This document shows positions 5,918-9,227 of a DNA stretch of 9,227 nt, in pieces. The notes beneath the pieces were generated by a model. It worked only from the letters and a program-made list of their open reading frames with translations. It was not told where the DNA came from and searched no databases. The stretch covers positions 1-9,227 of the forward strand of contig CANBUA010000196.1 in the NCBI GenBank assembly GCA_947372535.1, in the 5' to 3' direction. The translations under genes and the position numbers were made by a program. This stretch comes from Burkholderiales bacterium. Its GTDB lineage: Bacteria; Pseudomonadota; Gammaproteobacteria; Burkholderiales; Burkholderiaceae. Within the stretch, counting starts at the first letter, position 1; each line of letters begins with the position of its first letter.

Positions 5918-6736
5918 TCACGCCTTCCGGTCCCTGGATCGGAAGGCGTCTTTTTTGGCGGCGACCCAAAACAGTGCGCCCAGCACGATCATGGGCACAC
6001 ACAGCCATTGGCCCATGCTCATGTTGAAGGTGAGCAGGCCCAGGAAACTGTCGGGCTCGCGGAAATACTCCGCCACGAAACGGAACACGCCATAGCCGAA
6101 CAGGAAGGCGCCGGACACCGCACCAAGCTGACGGGGCAGCCTGGCGTACCACCACAAGAGCGCGAAAAGCAACAAACCCTCCAAGCCAAATTGGTAAAGC
6201 TGGGAAGGATGTCGGGGCATGTCGCTGCCCGATTGGGGAAAAATCATGGCCCAGGGCAGGCTGGCGTCGGCCTGTCGGCCCCACAACTCGCCATTGATGA
6301 AGTTGCCGATGCGCCCGGCCGCCAGGCCCACCGGGATGCAGGGCACCACCAGGTCGGCGATCTCGAAGAAGGGCTTGCGGTGGCGCCAGCCGTAGATGGC
6401 GATGGCTGCCATCACGCCCAGCAGGCCGCCGTGGAAGGCCATGCCGCCTTGCCAGACGGCGACGATGTCTGTCGGATGGCTGAAGTAATAGGCGGGCTTG
6501 TAGAACAGCACGTAGCCCAGCCGCCCGCCCAGCACCACGCCCAGCACGCCGTAGAACAGCAGGTCTTCGATGCGCTCACGTGTCCAGCCGAGCCCGACGT
6601 AGTAGGCCGTTGCCGCACGCCGCGTGGCCAGCAGGTAGAACATGGTGAAGGCGGCGAGGTAGGTCAGGCCATACCAGTGCACCTTCAGAGGGCCCAGGCT
6701 CAGGGCGATGGGGTTGAATTGGGGGTGGATCAGCAT
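5918..6736 (-). CDS. lgt: Phosphatidylglycerol:prolipoprotein diacylglyceryl transferase
   Basis: Lgt is the inner-membrane enzyme that moves diacylglycerol from phosphatidylglycerol to the lipobox cysteine of prolipoproteins, the first step of lipoprotein maturation. The 272-residue product is of usual length and rich in membrane segments. It shows VHWYGLTYL (19-27), FHGGLLG (101-107, with the essential His102), the Lgt signature [14 protein letters not shown] (141-154, with Arg142) and [12 protein letters not shown] (218-229). The start at 6736 is chosen because [20 protein letters not shown] is the usual N terminus of the family; the frame stays open upstream to 6886, over the divergent gene. 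No Shine-Dalgarno sequence is visible. The C-terminal tail [10 protein letters not shown] is encoded by DNA that also forms the terminator of the opposing nrt operon. Being next to a transporter is not functional: the NrtA-like protein has no lipobox. Identification is secure. Confidence 0.97.
   Translation of the reverse strand: MLIHPQFNPIALSLGPLKVHWYGLTYLAAFTMFYLLATRRAATAYYVGLGWTRERIEDLLFYGVLGVVLGGRLGYVLFYKPAYYFSHPTDIVAVWQGGMAFHGGLLGVMAAIAIYGWRHRKPFFEIADLVVPCIPVGLAAGRIGNFINGELWGRQADASLPWAMIFPQSGSDMPRHPSQLYQFGLEGLLLFALLWWYARLPRQLGAVSGAFLFGYGVFRFVAEYFREPDSFLGLLTFNMSMGQWLCVPMIVLGALFWVAAKKDAFRSRDRKA
5920..5956 (+). terminator. Intrinsic terminator of the nrt operon, inside the 3' coding end of lgt
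   Basis: A perfect 10-bp stem, ACGCCTTCCG (5920-5929) with CGGAAGGCGT (5940-5949), has a 10-base loop and is followed on the plus strand by C and six T. It lies 143 bases after the operon's last stop codon. No T-run follows on the minus strand, so it acts in the plus direction only. It overlaps the last codons and stop codon of the convergent lgt gene. Confidence 0.88.
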
Positions 6737-6799
6737 GGCGCGAACGATAACGCATGTGGACACCCGCATGCCTTCCGGCCCCTGAAGCCTGGGGGCCAC

Positions 6800-6808
6800 T
6801 GATAGCAT
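6800..6808 (+). promoter_or_regulatory. Possible extended -10 promoter giving a nearly leaderless antiporter mRNA
   Basis: TG-A-TAGCAT (4 of 6 to the -10 consensus, with the TGn extension) lies 7 bases before the ATG at 6816, so transcription would begin at or one base before the start codon. No Shine-Dalgarno sequence is present. There is no recognisable -35 box. The evidence is weak. Confidence 0.2.
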
Positions 6809-6815
6809 CCGGCTC

Positions 6816-8084
6816 ATGAACCCCGGCACCACGCAGCTGCTGGGCGCGGCCCTGTTCGGCGTCGCCTTGCTGCACACCTTCTCCACTCAGTTCTTCGAAC
6901 GCCTGGCCCACGCAAGGCCGGCGCACGCAGGGCTGTGGCACTTCCTGGCCGAGGTGGAGGTGGTGTTCGGCCTGTGGGCCATGGTGTTCATCCTGGGCAT
7001 GTTCGCCATCGAGGGCAAGGCCGCCGCCACACATTACCTGGACACCCGCAACTTCACCGAACCGATGTTCGTGTTCGCCATCATGGTGGCGGCGGCCAGC
7101 AGGCCCATCCTGCAACTGGCCGGACAGATCGTGCGGCTGTTGGTGCGGCTGCTGGTGCGGGCCCTGCCTGTGTCGAAAGGCCAGGGCTTTGTGATGGTCG
7201 TGCTGTCGGTGGTGCCGCTGCTGGGCTCCTTCATCACCGAACCCGCCGCCATGACCTTGGCCGCCCTCCTGCTCAAGGGCGGGCTGTATGCCCATCCGGT
7301 GTCCGAGCGGCTCAAGTACGGTGCGCTGGGTGTGCTGTTCGTCAACGTGTCGATCGGTGGCACGCTGACGCCGTATGCGGCCCCACCCGTGCTGATGGTG
7401 GCTCAAGCCTGGGGCTGGAATCTGGGCTTCATGTTGCTGCACTTCGGCGACAAGGCAGCCCTGGCCGCACTGATCAACGCGGCCGGCCTGGTGTGGCTGT
7501 TCCGCCGGGAGCTGCACGCCCTGCCCGGCTTGCCCGCAGCGATCGACAGCCCACCGCCCCCGCTGGTCACCTTGATCCACCTGGCCTTCCTGGCAGGGAT
7601 CGTGGTGTTTGCCCACCACCCTGCAATGTTCCTCGGACTGTTCATGTTCTTCCTGGGCTTCACCACGGCCTATGAGCGCTACCAGTCACCCTTGATCCTG
7701 CGCGAAGGCCTGCTGGTGGCCTTCTTCCTGGCGGGGCTGGTGGTGTTGGGCGGGCAACAGCAATGGTGGCTCGAGCCCCTGCTGCGGAGCATGAGCAGCG
7801 ATGCGGTGTTCCTGGGCGCCACGGCGCTCACGGCCATCACCGACAACGCAGCCCTGACCTACCTGGGCTCGCTCGTCTCGGGGCTGACGGATGGGTTCAA
7901 GTACGCGCTGGTGGCCGGTGCCGTGACGGGGGGCGGGCTGACCATCATCGCCAACGCGCCCAACCCGGCGGGGGCGGCCATCCTCAAGGGAGCCTTTGCT
8001 GATCAGTCGATTTCAGCGGTCGGCTTGTTGCTTGCAGCGCTGGGGCCCACGCTGGTGGCGCTGTGGATGTTCATGTACCTCTGA
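6816..8084 (+). CDS. Putative Na+/H+ antiporter, polytopic membrane protein
   Basis: The 422-residue product has about ten or more hydrophobic segments and resembles the 'putative Na+/H+ antiporter' family (the Na_H_antiport_3 type), part of the wider ion transporter group that includes NhaD-like proteins. I see family-like motifs arranged as in inverted-repeat ion transporters: [17 protein letters not shown] (137-153) with [16 protein letters not shown] (179-194) in the first half, and [14 protein letters not shown] (341-354) with [19 protein letters not shown] (372-390) in the second. The acidic residues Glu142 and Asp343 within membrane segments are candidate ion-binding sites; this is inference. 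A polar loop near 236-248 ([13 protein letters not shown]) separates the halves. The gene is divergent from lgt (79-base gap) and convergent with ilvD, so it stands alone as a transcription unit. No ribosome binding site is evident. Substrate is unproven; other cations or anions are possible. Confidence 0.75.
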   Translation: MNPGTTQLLGAALFGVALLHTFSTQFFERLAHARPAHAGLWHFLAEVEVVFGLWAMVFILGMFAIEGKAAATHYLDTRNFTEPMFVFAIMVAAASRPILQLAGQIVRLLVRLLVRALPVSKGQGFVMVVLSVVPLLGSFITEPAAMTLAALLLKGGLYAHPVSERLKYGALGVLFVNVSIGGTLTPYAAPPVLMVAQAWGWNLGFMLLHFGDKAALAALINAAGLVWLFRRELHALPGLPAAIDSPPPPLVTLIHLAFLAGIVVFAHHPAMFLGLFMFFLGFTTAYERYQSPLILREGLLVAFFLAGLVVLGGQQQWWLEPLLRSMSSDAVFLGATALTAITDNAALTYLGSLVSGLTDGFKYALVAGAVTGGGLTIIANAPNPAGAAILKGAFADQSISAVGLLLAALGPTLVALWMFMYL

Positions 8085-8128
8085 ACTTGCCGGGCTTGAA
8101 AGGCGCACAGTCGCCAGGCCGCACCATG

Positions 8129-8154
8129 AAAAAAGCCCACCGAAGGTGGGCTTT
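8129..8154 (-). terminator. Intrinsic terminator of ilvD
   Basis: A perfect 10-bp stem, AAAGCCCACC/GGTGGGCTTT (8132-8141 with 8145-8154), has a 3-base loop and is followed on the minus strand by a run of six T (8134-8129), which includes the last stem bases. It lies 24 bases past the ilvD stop. In the plus direction only three T are present, so it would stop the antiporter transcript less well. Confidence 0.88.
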
Positions 8155-8177
8155 GGCACCAGGTGTCCCGGCGATGT

Positions 8178-9227
8178 TCAGCGCTGGATCTGGCTCAGAT
8201 CCCGCACCGCACCCGTGTCGGCCGAAGTGGTGAGCAGCGCGTAGGCCTGCAGCGCCGCCGACACGTAGCGCTCGCGTTTGACCGGCTTCCAGGCCTGCGC
8301 ACCCTTGGCGTCCATGGCGGTGCGGCGCTTGGCCATCTCGGCATCGCTGATGGCCAGGTGGATGCGGCGATGGGGGATGTCGATCTCGATGCTGTCGCCA
8401 TCTTCGACCAGGCCAATGGCACCACCCTGAGCGGCCTCAGGAGAGGCGTGACCGATCGACAAGCCCGAGGTGCCACCCGAGAATCGCCCGTCGGTCAGCA
8501 AGGCGCATTCCTTGCCCAGGCCGCGGCTCTTCAGGTAGGAGGTGGGGTAGAGCATCTCCTGCATGCCCGGGCCGCCCTTGGGACCTTCATAGCGGATGAT
8601 GACCACGTCGCCAGCCTGCACCACTTCGTTCAAGATGCCTTCGACAGCGTCTTCCTGGCTTTCGAACACACGGGCCTTGCCGGTGAAGGTCCAGATGGAT
8701 TCATCCACACCGGCCGTTTTGACGATGCAGCCTTTTTCGGCGATGTTGCCGTACAGCACCGCCAGGCCACCGTCCTTGGTGAAGGCGTGTTCCTTGCTGC
8801 GGATCACGCCCTTGGCGCGGTCGATGTCCAGTTTCTTCCAGCGGCTGTCCTGCGAGAAGGCCACCTGGGTGGGCACGCCACCGGGCGCAGCCTTGAAGAA
8901 GGTGTGCACGGCTTCGTCTGTCGACACCGTGATGTCCCACTGGGCGATGGCATCGGCCATGGTCTTGCTGTGCACGGTGGGCACATCGGTGTGCAGCAGG
9001 CCGCCACGCGCCAGCTCGCCCAGGATGGACATGATGCCGCCGGCGCGGTGCACGTCTTCGATGTGCACATCGGGCACGGCCGGGGCCACCTTGCTCAGGC
9101 AAGGCACCTTGCGCGACATGCGGTCGATGTCGGCCATGGTGAAGGGCACTTCGGCCTCGCGGGCCGCTGCCAGCAGGTGCAGCACGGTGTTGGTGGAGCC
9201 ACCCATGGCCACGTCCAGGGCCACGGC
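8178..9227 (-). CDS. ilvD: Dihydroxy-acid dehydratase, C-terminal 349 residues (partial, 5' end beyond window)
   Basis: IlvD is the Fe-S enzyme that dehydrates 2,3-dihydroxy-isovalerate and 2,3-dihydroxy-3-methylvalerate, the step before transamination in valine and isoleucine synthesis. The visible part aligns from memory almost throughout with the C-terminal half of E. coli IlvD (616 residues): [110 protein letters not shown] and a C terminus with [10 protein letters not shown]. This is the long, E. coli-like form. The reading frame continues off the right edge; the GTG at 9224 is an internal valine codon, not a start. The gene ends in a strong terminator and is convergent with the antiporter gene. 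No frameshift or missing motif is seen in the visible part. Confidence 0.97.
   Translation of the reverse strand, partial: AVALDVAMGGSTNTVLHLLAAAREAEVPFTMADIDRMSRKVPCLSKVAPAVPDVHIEDVHRAGGIMSILGELARGGLLHTDVPTVHSKTMADAIAQWDITVSTDEAVHTFFKAAPGGVPTQVAFSQDSRWKKLDIDRAKGVIRSKEHAFTKDGGLAVLYGNIAEKGCIVKTAGVDESIWTFTGKARVFESQEDAVEGILNEVVQAGDVVIIRYEGPKGGPGMQEMLYPTSYLKSRGLGKECALLTDGRFSGGTSGLSIGHASPEAAQGGAIGLVEDGDSIEIDIPHRRIHLAISDAEMAKRRTAMDAKGAQAWKPVKRERYVSAALQAYALLTTSADTGAVRDLSQIQR

Noticed and set aside
5825..6802. A 325-codon plus-strand open frame antisense to lgt
   Set aside because: Lgt on the other strand is unmistakable. The antisense product is rich in His, Gln and Ala without any motif.
6576..7619. 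A 347-codon minus-strand open frame antisense to the antiporter gene and running into lgt
   Set aside because: It overlaps two real genes, and its Gln/His-rich sequence is typical of antisense frames in high-GC DNA.
8178..9224. Treating the GTG at 9224 as the start of a complete short dehydratase
   Set aside because: The frame continues to the window edge and the sequence begins in the middle of a conserved IlvD block, so the gene is simply cut by the window.
1..9227. CRISPR arrays, insertion sequences, tRNA genes, toxin-antitoxin or phage-defence genes
   Set aside because: No regularly spaced repeats, transposase motifs, terminal inverted repeats or tRNA-like folds were seen. Every gap over 200 bases is explained by leaders, promoters or terminators.

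Overview
The window is chromosomal DNA from a GC-rich betaproteobacterium, most likely of the order Burkholderiales. This rests on the protein sequences (PNPase, S15, TsaD, Lgt and the long-form IlvD all read as betaproteobacterial versions) and on codon use strongly biased to G/C in third positions. I cannot assign a genus. No mobile element, CRISPR array, tRNA or rRNA gene is visible.

Layout. Bases 1-2409 carry a minus-strand housekeeping block read as tsaD -> rpsO -> pnp: tRNA t6A synthesis, ribosomal protein S15, and polynucleotide phosphorylase cut by the window's left edge. rpsO has its own probable promoter. A strong intrinsic terminator separates rpsO from pnp, and the pnp leader holds a long hairpin of the kind used in pnp autoregulation. 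Bases 2410-2760 are a 351-base regulatory region between divergent tsaD and a plus-strand operon. Bases 2761-5776 are that operon: a Tat-exported NrtA-type solute-binding protein, an NrtB-type permease and an ATPase, together a nitrate/nitrite (possibly cyanate) ABC importer. Bases 5918-6736 (minus) are lgt, prolipoprotein diacylglyceryl transferase. Bases 6816-8084 (plus) are a polytopic putative Na+/H+ antiporter. Bases 8178-9227 (minus) are the C-terminal 349 residues of ilvD, cut by the right edge.

The most interesting part is the control region of the transporter operon. It contains, in order, an NtrC-like dyad (2489-2505), a near-perfect sigma-54 -24/-12 promoter (2575-2590), an RNA hairpin with a hexanucleotide loop that would form at the very 5' end of the transcript (2604-2625), a second candidate hexaloop (2667-2672), and an intrinsic terminator (2667-2739) whose 5' arm overlaps that second hexaloop. 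This is the architecture expected for a leader controlled by an ANTAR-domain antiterminator (NasR or NasT). It implies two checks in series: nitrogen limitation (NtrC/sigma-54) for initiation, and nitrate/nitrite (NasR/NasT) for elongation. The layout strengthens the case that the substrate is nitrate or nitrite. No nitrate or nitrite reductase gene follows the transporter: the operon ends at a terminator that lies inside the 3' coding end of the convergent lgt gene.

Apart from this region and the pnp leader, the window is ordinary core-genome sequence. I found no evidence for an entirely new system.
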